This document shows positions 6,253 through 13,853 of a stretch of 30,478 bases of DNA, piece by piece. The stretch lies in the NCBI GenBank assembly GCA_937895345.1, contig CALAWP010000029.1, positions 1-30,478 of the forward strand, written 5' to 3'. The notes beneath the pieces were generated by a model. It was not told where the DNA came from, ran no database searches, and saw only the letters and a list, made by a program, of their open reading frames with translations. The DNA is from an uncultured Paenibacillus sp. Its GTDB lineage: Bacteria > Bacillota > Bacilli > Paenibacillales > Paenibacillaceae. The translations under genes were made by a program, and so were the position numbers. Position 1 is the stretch's first letter. Every line of letters starts with the position of its first letter.

Positions 6253-7602
6253 TTAAGAGCCGTGCGTCGTCCGTACGGACGGTCTGCGGCCGGCTTGGGC
6301 CGGCGCGCCGCTTCTGGCTCCCGGACGTTCCGAAGCCTTGCCCGCTCCCGTATCCGGAGCGAGATCAAGCGACATCAAAAATTGCTCGTTGTTTTCCGTA
6401 TCCTTCAGCTTCTTCAGGAAATTGTCGACAAACTCCGGCGTATCGTTTAAGCTTCTGCGTATCGCCCATACTTTCTCCAGCTCTTCCTTCGTCAGCAGCA
6501 TTTCTTCCCGGCGCGTGCCGGAACGGCGAATATCGAGCGCAGGATAGATGCGGCGCTCCGCCAGCCTCCGGTCCAGATGAAGCTCCATATTGCCCGTGCC
6601 CTTGAACTCTTCATAAATAATATCGTCCATCCGGGAACCCGTCTCGATCAGCGCCGTGGCGAGAATCGTCAGGCTGCCGCCTTCTTCTACGTTGCGGGCC
6701 GCGCCGAAAAACCGCTTGGGCCGATGGAACGCCGCAGGATCGATGCCGCCGCTCAGCGTACGGCCCGACGGCGGGATGACAAGGTTGTAGGCCCGGGCCA
6801 AACGGGTAATGCTGTCCAGCAAAATGACGACGTCCTTCTTATGCTCCACCAGCCGCAGCGCACGCTCCAGCACAAGCTCCGCCACCTTGATATGGTTTTC
6901 CGGAAGCTCGTCGAACGTAGAATAGACGACCTCGCCCTTGACCGAGCGCTGCATATCCGTTACTTCCTCAGGCCTCTCGTCGATCAGAAGAACAAACAGC
7001 TCGATATCGGGATGATTTTCCGAAATGCTGTTGGCGATTTCCTTCAGCAGCAGCGTCTTTCCCGCCTTGGGCGGCGCCACGATCAAACCGCGCTGGCCAA
7101 GTCCCACCGGAGCCAGCAAATCCATCATGCGAGTGGAAAGCTTCGACTGTGAGGTTTCAAGCACTAGTTTCTTCTCGGGATAAAGAGGAGTAAGGGCAGG
7201 AAAATGGAGTCTTTCTGAAGCTGTTTCTGGATTCTCGCCATTGACGGCATTGACTTGAAGCAAACCGAAATATCTTTCGTTTTCTTTGGGCGGCCGGCAC
7301 TTGCCGGATACCAGGTCGCCGTTTCTCAGATCGAAGCGGCGAATTTGCGAGGCGGATATGTAGATATCCTCTTTGCTTGGCAAATAGTTGATCGGTCTCA
7401 GGAAGCCGAAGCCTTCCTGAAGAATGTCCAGCACGCCTTCCATAAACATGAGGCCGCTCTTTTCAGCTTGAGCCCGCAATATGGCAAATATCAATTCTTT
7501 TTTCTTCAGCTGTCCGTAATAAGCAATCTGGTATTGCTTGGCAAGCTTGTACAGCTCGGTCAGCTTCATCTCTTCGAGATCCTGAATCTGAAGATCCGAC
7601 AT
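6253..7602 (-). CDS. rho: Transcription termination factor Rho
   Basis: 449 residues. Hexameric RNA helicase that ends transcription at unstructured C-rich RNA. The sequence shows an N-terminal Rho-N helical domain (1-45), a cold-shock RNA-binding domain (51-125, with GFGFLRP), Walker A APPKAGKT at 176-183, Walker B (VVILLDSITRLARAYN), the Q-loop region (PPSGRTLSGGIDPAA) and the R-loop. The last ~35 residues (after LMSLDLAPD) are a Gly/Ala/Arg/Pro-rich basic tail not in the core fold. The ATG at 7602 is preceded by GTGGTGATC. No clear -35/-10 pair was found in the 93-bp gap to murA; a hairpin across the murA stop (GGTCCCG...CGGGAC) has no T-run, so murA and rho may be partly cotranscribed. 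Confidence 0.97.
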   Translation of the reverse strand: MSDLQIQDLEEMKLTELYKLAKQYQIAYYGQLKKKELIFAILRAQAEKSGLMFMEGVLDILQEGFGFLRPINYLPSKEDIYISASQIRRFDLRNGDLVSGKCRPPKENERYFGLLQVNAVNGENPETASERLHFPALTPLYPEKKLVLETSQSKLSTRMMDLLAPVGLGQRGLIVAPPKAGKTLLLKEIANSISENHPDIELFVLLIDERPEEVTDMQRSVKGEVVYSTFDELPENHIKVAELVLERALRLVEHKKDVVILLDSITRLARAYNLVIPPSGRTLSGGIDPAAFHRPKRFFGAARNVEEGGSLTILATALIETGSRMDDIIYEEFKGTGNMELHLDRRLAERRIYPALDIRRSGTRREEMLLTKEELEKVWAIRRSLNDTPEFVDNFLKKLKDTENNEQFLMSLDLAPDTGAGKASERPGARSGAPAQAGRRPSVRTTHGS

Positions 7603-7695
7603 AAGATCACCACTCTATTCAAAATATAATTGTTTCACTGATTATTCATCTTTGCCCATTCCCGTATACTCTATTCTGGCGCCGGGGCAGTCCCG

Positions 7696-8958
7696 TCATT
7701 CGGGACCGCCGTTCTCGCGCCATACGTCGGCTCCCAACAGACGCAAGTTGTCTACCAAGTGATCGTAACCCCGGTCAATATATTCAACGCCCGTAATTTC
7801 CGTTACGCCATCCTCTACCGTCAGCGCCGCGACGACGAGCGCAGCGCCCGCCCGCAAGTCCGCAGCCTTGACCTTGGCCGCGTTCAGCTTGCTTCCTTCG
7901 ATAATGGCGGAGCGTCCTTCCACCCGAATGTTGGCGCCCATGCGAACAAGCTCCGGAACATGCTTGAACCGGGTGCCATATACGTAATCCGTCAAAATGC
8001 TTACTCCCTTGGCCTGCGTAAGAAGCGTCGTCATCGGCGACTGCAGATCGGTGGCGAAGCCCGGGTAGACCAGCGCCTTCACGTCAACCGCAGTATATTC
8101 GGGGCGGCCTGCGATTCGGATCGCCTCGTCCATCTCTTCCACATGGACGCCCATCTCTTCCAGTTTGGCCGTGATTGCTTCCAGATGCTTCGGTATCACG
8201 TTGTCAATCAAGACATCGCCGCGGGTGGCGGCGGCTGCAATCATATAAGTGCCGGCTTGAATTCGGTCGGGAATAATGGAATGGCGGCAGCCAACCAGCT
8301 TGTCGACGCCTTCGATACGGATAGTTTCGGTGCCGGCGCCCTTGATGGAAGCGCCCATCGCGTTCAGGAGAGTAGCTACGTCAATAATTTCCGGTTCTTT
8401 GGCGGCATTTTCGATAATGGTGGAGCCTTTGGCCCTGGAGGCCGCCAGCATAATATTAATAGTGGCGCCAACGCTCGCAACGTCCAAATAAATTTTGGCG
8501 CCGCGCAGCTCCTTGGCGGTGATGCGAATCGAGCCATGTTCATTCGTCACGACCGCGCCAAGCGCCTCGAATCCTTTAATATGCTGGTCGATCGGACGGG
8601 GCTCGAAATTGCAGCCTCCAGGCAAACCGATCGTCGCCTCGCGAAAGCGGCCCAGCATCGCCCCCATCAAATAATAGGACGCCCTGAGCAATTTAACTTT
8701 GCCGTTGGGCATCGGCTTCGGCGTCAGCCGAGCCGGATTGATCCGCATCGTGTCTCCCGTTCTGGAGACCGTTGCTCCTAACTCTTCCAATATTTCGCTA
8801 TATACCGCCACATCGCTGATGCACGGCAAATTATCGAGTACGACCTCGGATTCGGCCAGTATTGCCGCGGGAACAAGCGCAACCGCACTGTTCTTGGCCC
8901 CGCTGATCGTCACGGTGCCCCGCAAAGGGCGGCCTCCGCGTATCATTAGTTTCTCCAT
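7696..8958 (-). CDS. murA: UDP-N-acetylglucosamine 1-carboxyvinyltransferase (MurZ/MurA2 type)
   Basis: 420 residues. Transfers enolpyruvate from PEP to UDP-GlcNAc, the first committed step of peptidoglycan synthesis and the fosfomycin target. K22-N23 and the catalytic loop LPGGCNFEPRP with C116 are present, so the enzyme should be active and fosfomycin-sensitive in principle. Of the two Firmicute paralogues the position between spo0F and rho matches B. subtilis murZ (murAB), and RPIDQHIKGFEALGA supports this. The start ATG at 8958 gives the conserved MEKL N-terminus; its SD (GGGAGG) is a little far (12 bp), and ATG 8946 is the alternative. The fba, tal and glpX genes found nearby in B. subtilis are absent here. 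Confidence 0.95.
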   Translation of the reverse strand: MEKLMIRGGRPLRGTVTISGAKNSAVALVPAAILAESEVVLDNLPCISDVAVYSEILEELGATVSRTGDTMRINPARLTPKPMPNGKVKLLRASYYLMGAMLGRFREATIGLPGGCNFEPRPIDQHIKGFEALGAVVTNEHGSIRITAKELRGAKIYLDVASVGATINIMLAASRAKGSTIIENAAKEPEIIDVATLLNAMGASIKGAGTETIRIEGVDKLVGCRHSIIPDRIQAGTYMIAAAATRGDVLIDNVIPKHLEAITAKLEEMGVHVEEMDEAIRIAGRPEYTAVDVKALVYPGFATDLQSPMTTLLTQAKGVSILTDYVYGTRFKHVPELVRMGANIRVEGRSAIIEGSKLNAAKVKAADLRAGAALVVAALTVEDGVTEITGVEYIDRGYDHLVDNLRLLGADVWRENGGPE

Positions 8959-9054
8959 CTACTTGTCGATCCTCCCGTAAGTCCAAAGACAAGCGCAAAC
9001 GCTATCCTTTCATTGACGGCGAAGCTTACGTTCGTACCGTTCAACTTCTGAGTT

Positions 9055-9063
9055 ATTATACCA
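9055..9063 (-). promoter_or_regulatory. Extended -10 promoter of murA
   Basis: On the minus strand TGGTATAAT (9055-9063) is an extended -10 with a perfect hexamer; the -35 region is poor (TACTAT at 17 bp). It lies downstream of the spo0F terminator, so murA has an independent start with a leader of about 90 nt. Confidence 0.6.
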
Positions 9064-9090
9064 TAGGTCCGAGACAAATAGTAAAGTATC

Positions 9091-9127
9091 AAAAAAGGCA
9101 TCGCCGCTTCAACAGCGGCAATGCCTT
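9091..9127 (-). terminator. Intrinsic terminator of spo0F
   Basis: On the minus strand AAGGCAT and ATGCCTT enclose GCCGCT/AGCGGC, with a short loop and six T's (9091-9096). It lies 22 bp after the spo0F stop. Confidence 0.88.
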
Positions 9128-9149
9128 CTCGCAAACGACCGGTCCCGCG

Positions 9150-9548
9150 TCACGACCCTACCGCAAACCTTCCCGAAGAGTTTCCGCCCTGGAGCTGCCT
9201 GTTGACCTCCATGCGCATCTCGTCGATATCGAACGGCTTCGTAAAGTGCATCAGCGCTCCCAGATCCGTCGCTTCCTTGATCATATCCAGTTCCCCGTAA
9301 GCCGTCATCATGATGACTTTAATGGCGGGATCGATCGCTTTAATATGCTTGAGAATTTCGAGTCCGTCCATGCCGGGGATCTTCATATCCAGCAGCACGA
9401 GGTCCGGCGACTCCTTCTTCACAATTTCCAAGGCTATCTTTCCGTTAGCGGCTTGAAAAGTACTGTAGCCTTCGCTGCTAAACACTTCCAGCAGCAATAC
9501 CCGGATTCCGTTTTGGTCGTCGACAATCAATACCTTCTTCTTCTCCAA
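9150..9548 (-). CDS. spo0F: Sporulation phosphorelay response regulator Spo0F
   Basis: 132 residues, a single receiver domain with no output domain. It takes phosphate from sporulation kinases and passes it to Spo0B and then Spo0A. With the TTG at 9548 as residue 1, the key residues fall at D10, D11, D54 (LLDMKIPGMDG), T82 (MTAYGELDM) and K104 (FTKPFDIDE), identical in number to B. subtilis Spo0F; that and the G-rich SD upstream decide the start over ATGs at 9578 and 9587. A short Gly/Ser tail (GGNSSGRFAVGS) extends the C-terminus. A sigma-H-type promoter lies 70-100 bp upstream, as expected for this gene. Confidence 0.95.
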   Translation of the reverse strand: MEKKKVLIVDDQNGIRVLLLEVFSSEGYSTFQAANGKIALEIVKKESPDLVLLDMKIPGMDGLEILKHIKAIDPAIKVIMMTAYGELDMIKEATDLGALMHFTKPFDIDEMRMEVNRQLQGGNSSGRFAVGS

Positions 9549-9621
9549 GCTCCATCTACCCCCCAAGGCTGTGCTCATTAGTTCCATCCAACGAACAGAT
9601 CATGCGCTCTTAATCCTATCT

Positions 9622-9649
9622 ATTCGATGAAGCCTAAGGATTATCCTTC
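9622..9649 (-). promoter_or_regulatory. Sigma-H promoter of spo0F
   Basis: On the minus strand GAAGGATAA (9641-9649), 12 bp, then ATCGAAT (9622-9628). This fits RnAGGAwWW-N11/12-RnnGAAT at every defined position. In B. subtilis spo0F has a sigma-H promoter. I saw no convincing Spo0A box beside it. Confidence 0.75.
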
Positions 9650-9711
9650 TATTTCCTTCAAAAACTTACTGGAATGAGAGGCAAATTAACATGGACCCCG
9701 AAAGGCGCTCG

Positions 9712-11316
9712 TTACGCGCGGGAATGCGACAATGCCGCGCGTACGAATCCTCTGAACAAAGGCTGCGGCCGGTTAGGCCTCGACGTAAACTCCGGATGGA
9801 ATTGAACGGCCAGGAACCAGGGATGCTCCTTCAGCTCGACCATCTCCACCAGCCGCCCGTCGGGCGACGTGCCCGAAAAGACAAGTCCGGCGGACTCCAT
9901 CGTCTCGCGGTACTCATTGTTGAATTCGTACCGATGGCGATGGCGCTCGTAAACGAGCTCGTCGCCGTATTCGCGCGCGGCCGTCGTCTCTTGCACGACT
10001 TTGCAAGGATACAGACCCAGTCGCATCGTCCCGCCCAAATCTTCGATATCCTTCTGGTCCGGAAGCAGATCGATCACGGGATAAGGAGTGGACGGATTGA
10101 TTTCCGAGCTGTTCGCATTCGCCAACCCCGCTACGTTGCGGGCGAATTCGATAACCGCAACCTGCATGCCGAGGCAAATGCCGAAGAACGGAATGCGCCG
10201 CTCGCGGGCGTACCGGATCGCGTTAATCTTGCCTTCGATGCCGCGGTCGCCGAAGCCTCCCGGCACAAGAATGCCTTGAACGCCCTGCAGCTTGTCCTCC
10301 ACATTGCTTTCCGTCACTTCCTCCGCGTTGACCCAGCGAATCTTGATTTCGGAATCCGAAGCGATGCCGGCATGACCGAGCGATTCCACGATGCTCAAAT
10401 AGGCATCATGCAGCGCTACATATTTGCCGACAATCGCAATTTCCACTTGATGGCGCAACGACTTCACCTTGGCGACCAGGCTTTCCCACTCGGTCATGTC
10501 CGGCTGCCCGGCCTCCAGCTTCAAATGGTTGACGACGATATCGTCGAGCCCTTGCTCTCTCAGCATTAAAGGCACTTCGTACAGCGTGGAGGCGTCCCGG
10601 CATTCGACGACCGCATTGGCGTCGATATCGCAGAACAATCCGATCTTGCGCTTCATGTCCTCCGCCAAAGGATATTCCGTGCGGCATACGATGACGTTCG
10701 GCTGAATGCCGATGCTTCGCAGCTCCTTGACGCTGTGCTGCGTCGGCTTTGTCTTAACCTCGCCGGCGGCCTTGATATAAGGGATGAGCGTCACATGAAT
10801 GTACATCACGTTGTCGCGGCCGATGTCGCTTTTGATTTGGCGGATCGCCTCAAGAAACGGCAAGCTTTCGATGTCGCCGACCGTGCCGCCGATTTCCGTA
10901 ATGACGACGTCGGAAGCCGCTTCCTTGCCCGCCCGGAAGACGCGCTCCTTGATTTCGTTGGTAATATGCGGAATGACTTGAACGGTGCCGCCCAAGTAGT
11001 CGCCGCGGCGTTCCTTCGTAATGACGTTGGAATAAATTTTGCCGGTCGTGACGTTGCTGTTTTTGGAGAGGTTGATATCGATAAAACGCTCGTAATGCCC
11101 AAGATCCAGATCCGTCTCCGCTCCGTCGTCCGTGACGAATACTTCTCCGTGCTGATAGGGGCTCATCGTTCCGGGATCGACGTTGATGTACGGATCGAAC
11201 TTTTGAATCGTTACTTTAAGTCCTCTGTTCTTAAGCAGCCTGCCGAGCGATGCGGCGGTAATCCCTTTGCCCAGGGACGATACGACGCCGCCGGTTACGA
11301 ATATATATTTGGTCAC
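9712..11316 (-). CDS. pyrG: CTP synthase
   Basis: 534 residues. Converts UTP, ATP and glutamine to CTP. The N-terminal amidoligase domain (about 1-265) opens with TKYIFVTGGVVSSLGKGITA, and the C-terminal class I glutamine amidotransferase domain carries the nucleophile C381 (FFGICLGMQ) and the HPEF His/Glu pair. The start is the GTG at 11316: GGAGGG lies 10 bp upstream, the N-terminus then matches B. subtilis PyrG and C381 has the standard number; the ATG at 11334 sits 1 bp after an SD and is unlikely. The gene lies between rpoE and spo0F as in Bacillus. Expression is probably controlled by the leader terminator at 11469-11504. Confidence 0.97.
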   Translation of the reverse strand: MTKYIFVTGGVVSSLGKGITAASLGRLLKNRGLKVTIQKFDPYINVDPGTMSPYQHGEVFVTDDGAETDLDLGHYERFIDINLSKNSNVTTGKIYSNVITKERRGDYLGGTVQVIPHITNEIKERVFRAGKEAASDVVITEIGGTVGDIESLPFLEAIRQIKSDIGRDNVMYIHVTLIPYIKAAGEVKTKPTQHSVKELRSIGIQPNVIVCRTEYPLAEDMKRKIGLFCDIDANAVVECRDASTLYEVPLMLREQGLDDIVVNHLKLEAGQPDMTEWESLVAKVKSLRHQVEIAIVGKYVALHDAYLSIVESLGHAGIASDSEIKIRWVNAEEVTESNVEDKLQGVQGILVPGGFGDRGIEGKINAIRYARERRIPFFGICLGMQVAVIEFARNVAGLANANSSEINPSTPYPVIDLLPDQKDIEDLGGTMRLGLYPCKVVQETTAAREYGDELVYERHRHRYEFNNEYRETMESAGLVFSGTSPDGRLVEMVELKEHPWFLAVQFHPEFTSRPNRPQPLFRGFVRAALSHSRA

Positions 11317-11468
11317 TGTGATGATACCCTCCATGCTCCTATGGTTAGTGTTTAGGTTTGCCCAATATGCCGCAAATCAAGCGCAATCGGATGATGCGGC
11401 CTCCAGACGGCCGGACTTTCGTTTCGCGCAGGAACTCCGTTTCGTTTCCCATTACAAGCCCGCCAAAC

Positions 11469-11504
11469 AAAAAAAGTGACACCCGTAGCTACGGGGGCAC
11501 TTTT
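11469..11504 (-). terminator. pyrG leader attenuator terminator
   Basis: On the minus strand AAAAGTG...CACTTTT with inner CCCGTAG/CTACGGG, ending in a T-run (11469-11475). It lies in the pyrG leader, 50-85 nt after the predicted start. The 5' arm holds a run of five C's (11493-11497) able to pair with extra G's added at the RNA 5' end. Confidence 0.85.
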
Positions 11505-11552
11505 CTCCATTGGCCTATATACAAGCGTTATTTGTTAACCGAATCTTAAGCC

Positions 11553-11590
11553 CATGCAATAGTTTACTCTGCCCCGCTAGCACATGTCAA
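11553..11590 (-). promoter_or_regulatory. pyrG promoter with GGGC start (reiterative transcription)
   Basis: On the minus strand consensus TTGACA (11585-11590), 18 bp, TAAACT (11561-11566), 7 bp, then GGGC starting at 11553. In B. subtilis a GGGC start lets polymerase stutter G's when CTP is scarce; the poly-G 5' end then pairs with the C-run of the leader terminator and allows read-through. Confidence 0.8.
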
Positions 11591-11632
11591 GCCTGTAAAG
11601 GCGCAAAAGACGGCCGCGGGGCGAGCCTTGAA

Positions 11633-12199
11633 TTATTTGTCGAAATCGTCGTCCTCGTCGTCCAATTCCGCTTCTTCCGAATCGTCGGATTCGAGATCGC
11701 CGTCGTCCTCTTCCTCCAGCTCTTCCTCGTCGAGATCGACTTCCTCGTCGACTTCGGCATCTTCGTCCGCGTCGTCAAAGTCTTCGCGGTCCTCGTCGAA
11801 TACGTCGAAATCGTCGTCCTCGCTTACGTATGCCTCTTCTTCTTCGTCGGCATAAATATCGTCGTCCTCGAGATCGTCGTCATCGTTAATAATGCGCGTA
11901 CGCTTCGCATTGCCGATGGCGTCCTCGGAACGCTCGACCGGATACCAGCGCTTGAGTCCCCACATATTGCTGCCTACGCATGCAAATCTGCCGTCGATAT
12001 TGATTTCCGTATACACCTGCGCGATGAACTGATTGATGCCTTCCTCGGACAACCCCCGAATCTTGGCAATTTCCATCATCAGGTCTTTATAGTAGTAGGG
12101 CGTATTGGCCGCCTTGAGCACCTCGAAGGCCAGGTCGACCATCGGCATTTCCTTGACGCGCTCGGGATCGAGCTTCAATGTATATGCGCTTCCGCTCAT
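11633..12199 (-). CDS. rpoE: DNA-directed RNA polymerase delta subunit
   Basis: 188 residues. The Firmicute delta factor promotes RNA polymerase recycling and selectivity. Residues 1-85 form the folded HARE-HTH domain (MVDLAFEVLKAANTPYYYKDLM, ending at WGLKRWYP). From about residue 105 to the end the chain is an almost unbroken Asp/Glu tract, disordered and nucleic-acid mimicking; this makes the DNA at 11640-11880 a run of gac/gaa codons, seen as tcg/tcc low complexity on the plus strand. The ATG at 12199 is preceded by AGAGAGGA at about 9 bp. It stands upstream of pyrG in the Bacillus order. Confidence 0.93.
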   Translation of the reverse strand: MSGSAYTLKLDPERVKEMPMVDLAFEVLKAANTPYYYKDLMMEIAKIRGLSEEGINQFIAQVYTEINIDGRFACVGSNMWGLKRWYPVERSEDAIGNAKRTRIINDDDDLEDDDIYADEEEEAYVSEDDDFDVFDEDREDFDDADEDAEVDEEVDLDEEELEEEDDGDLESDDSEEAELDDEDDDFDK

Positions 12200-12262
12200 C
12201 AAGACACATCCTCTCTTGCTAATCTGAATATGTAGTATTCATTCATTCTATACGTCAGTCAC

Positions 12263-12268
12263 AGTATA
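12263..12268 (-). promoter_or_regulatory. Candidate rpoE -10 element
   Basis: TATACT on the minus strand at 12263-12268 with a weak -35 (TTTAGC, 16 bp upstream). A second possible -10 (TATAGA) lies nearer the gene. The rest of the 400-bp gap between rpoE and the subtilase start holds only the hairpin at 12374-12401 and the subtilase promoter; I see no gene in it. Confidence 0.35.
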
Positions 12269-12373
12269 GTAAAACCTATTTCATGCTAAAAAGCAAGCTC
12301 AAAGGGATCGCGCCGCTGCCGAGCCGCGCATGCCCCCGCTCCTCCCAAGAACAAGCCGGTTACAACCCGCGGC

Positions 12374-12401
12374 AAAAAGCGAAGGGAAGCCCCTTCGCTT
12401 T
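12374..12401 (-). terminator. Hairpin with T-run, minus strand
   Basis: AAAGCGAAGGG (12376-12386) and its exact complement (12391-12401) enclose a 4-nt loop. On the minus strand five T's close the hairpin; on the plus strand only three T's follow. It would stop antisense read-through from argS across the subtilase before rpoE. Confidence 0.7.
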
Positions 12402-12537
12402 GACTGTATCCACCCGACTGGCACGCGGACGCGCCATCGGAGATGCAAGAGCCGCCGGGCTCTCCATTCATCCTATGTCCAGAGAAGCAAAATGACACGG
12501 CTTCAAGCCTATTTCTCCGAAAAAAGGCAAGTTGCTC

Positions 12538-12566
12538 ATACGGGCTCCCGCCAAAGCTCATACAAT
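12538..12566 (+). promoter_or_regulatory. Candidate mother-cell (sigma-E/K) promoter of the subtilase
   Basis: CATACAAT at 12559-12566 is a perfect sigma-E -10 and, read as CATACAATA, also fits the sigma-K -10 (CATAnnnTA). Upstream, TCATAC (12536-12541) supplies an ATA at slightly long spacing for sigma-E and an AC at 17 bp for sigma-K. No sigma-A promoter with proper spacing was found. The leader would be about 26 nt. Confidence 0.4.
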
Positions 12567-12600
12567 AGTCCAGCATCGTCCTTCGGGAGGGGAGCCATCA

Positions 12601-13743
12601 TTGAATACCGCCGAATTTCTGCGTTGGCTGCAGCAAGCGATCGCAGGCACGCCCCGCTCAAGCGCGGCGTCCAAACGAATCATCCGTTTCCGGCACGGCA
12701 GCGAGTACCGGCGATTTCTGCACGGTTTATCCCAAGCCGCGGCGTCGTCCGCCTCGCTCAAAACCGTCAAGCCTCTGCCCATCATTCGAGGAATTTCGTG
12801 CCGCCTGCCGAATGAGGCCGCGCTGGACATATGGCCGGACAGGGTTTGGATTGAAAAGGATTGCAGGATCAGCGTCACTCCCTCGGCCCAGAGAGACATC
12901 TTCGACGGCAACGGCATCCCTTGGGGCGTACAGCAGATCAAGGCGCCTTACGCCTGGGGCGTCACCACGGGACACCGCGTTACAGTAGGCGTCATCGACA
13001 CCGGGGTCGACTTCAATCACCCCGATCTTCGCCATTCTCTTCTCAAAGGCATCAATCTGCTTAACCGCAACAAGCCGCCGCATGACGACAACGGCCACGG
13101 CACGCATATTGCGGGCACGATCGCCGCCGCCAATCAGCTCGGCGGAATGATCGGCGTCGCTCCCAGAGCGCTGATCGCGCCCGTCAAAGCTTTCGATCAT
13201 AACGGCAGCGCGTTTGTGTCGGACATTATTCTGGGCATCGACTGGTGCGTGCGCAACGGGGTCGACGTCATCAACATGAGCTTCGGCATGAAATCGCGAA
13301 GCAAGGCACTGCTCGGCGCCGTTACGAACGCCTACAACTCCGGCGTCATTATCGTCGCCTCCTCCGGCAACGACGGCAAGCTGCGGACGATCGACTATCC
13401 CGCCCGGTATCCGCAGACGATTTCCGTCGGCGCCACGAACAAGCTTCGCCGCATCGCTCCGTTCAGCAACCGCGGCGCCTACGTCGACATCTATGCGCCC
13501 GGGGACAAGATCACTTCTCTTTGGCCGCGAGGGCAATATCACGTCATGAGCGGAACCTCGATGGCGACCTCCCATGTCAGCGGCGCCATCGCCCTGCTCC
13601 TGTCGCTTCGTCCGGGACTTACCCCCGGCCAAATCAAGTCGATCGTCAAGCGATCCATGCAGCCGCTCAGAACGAACAAAACCCGCCGAGGGGTCGGCGA
13701 GCTGGATATTGTGCGCATGCTTCAATCCGCGGAAAAGCTGTAA
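12601..13743 (+). CDS. Subtilisin-like serine protease (S8), no signal peptide
   Basis: 380 residues from the TTG at 12601, which sits 6-7 bp after GGGAGGGGAG; the open frame reaches back to 12532 but no SD supports that. Residues ~20-105 resemble an I9-type propeptide/chaperone (IIRFRHGSEYRRFL ... WPDRVWIEKD). The catalytic domain has D133 (VIDTGVD), H166 (NGHGTHIAG), oxyanion N257 (ASSGN) and S320 (GTSMATSH), so it should be active. No signal peptide is visible, so it is intracellular (perhaps mother-cell) or leaves by another route. It is convergent with argS and divergent from rpoE. The -10 upstream suggests sporulation expression; its substrate is unknown. Distinct from classical IspA, which has a much shorter prosegment (family knowledge). 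Confidence 0.88.
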   Translation: MNTAEFLRWLQQAIAGTPRSSAASKRIIRFRHGSEYRRFLHGLSQAAASSASLKTVKPLPIIRGISCRLPNEAALDIWPDRVWIEKDCRISVTPSAQRDIFDGNGIPWGVQQIKAPYAWGVTTGHRVTVGVIDTGVDFNHPDLRHSLLKGINLLNRNKPPHDDNGHGTHIAGTIAAANQLGGMIGVAPRALIAPVKAFDHNGSAFVSDIILGIDWCVRNGVDVINMSFGMKSRSKALLGAVTNAYNSGVIIVASSGNDGKLRTIDYPARYPQTISVGATNKLRRIAPFSNRGAYVDIYAPGDKITSLWPRGQYHVMSGTSMATSHVSGAIALLLSLRPGLTPGQIKSIVKRSMQPLRTNKTRRGVGELDIVRMLQSAEKL

Positions 13744-13762
13744 TTCCGCGGATTGTTTCTTT
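13723..13762 (+). terminator. Subtilase terminator overlapping its stop codon
   Basis: CAATCCGCGGA (13723-13733) and its exact complement (13745-13755) with an 11-nt loop that contains the TAA stop, followed by TTTCTTT. The left arm is coding sequence. On the minus strand no T-run follows, so it serves the plus strand only; argS has no evident intrinsic terminator. Confidence 0.75.
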
Positions 13763-13853
13763 GCCGCCGCCGCTGATTCGGGCGGTCCGTGGCGCAAGCT
13801 TCGGCCCCTATAGGCAAGCCCTTGGCGGCCGAGAGGGCTGCGCCGCGCGGCAC

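Noticed and set aside
4821..6605. 594-residue plus-strand ORF opposite the radical SAM gene and rho
   Set aside because: No SD or domain; it spans two well-supported genes and their gap on the other strand.
11628..11855. Ser-rich plus-strand ORF opposite rpoE
   Set aside because: Ser codons are the complement of the Asp/Glu tract of RNA polymerase delta.
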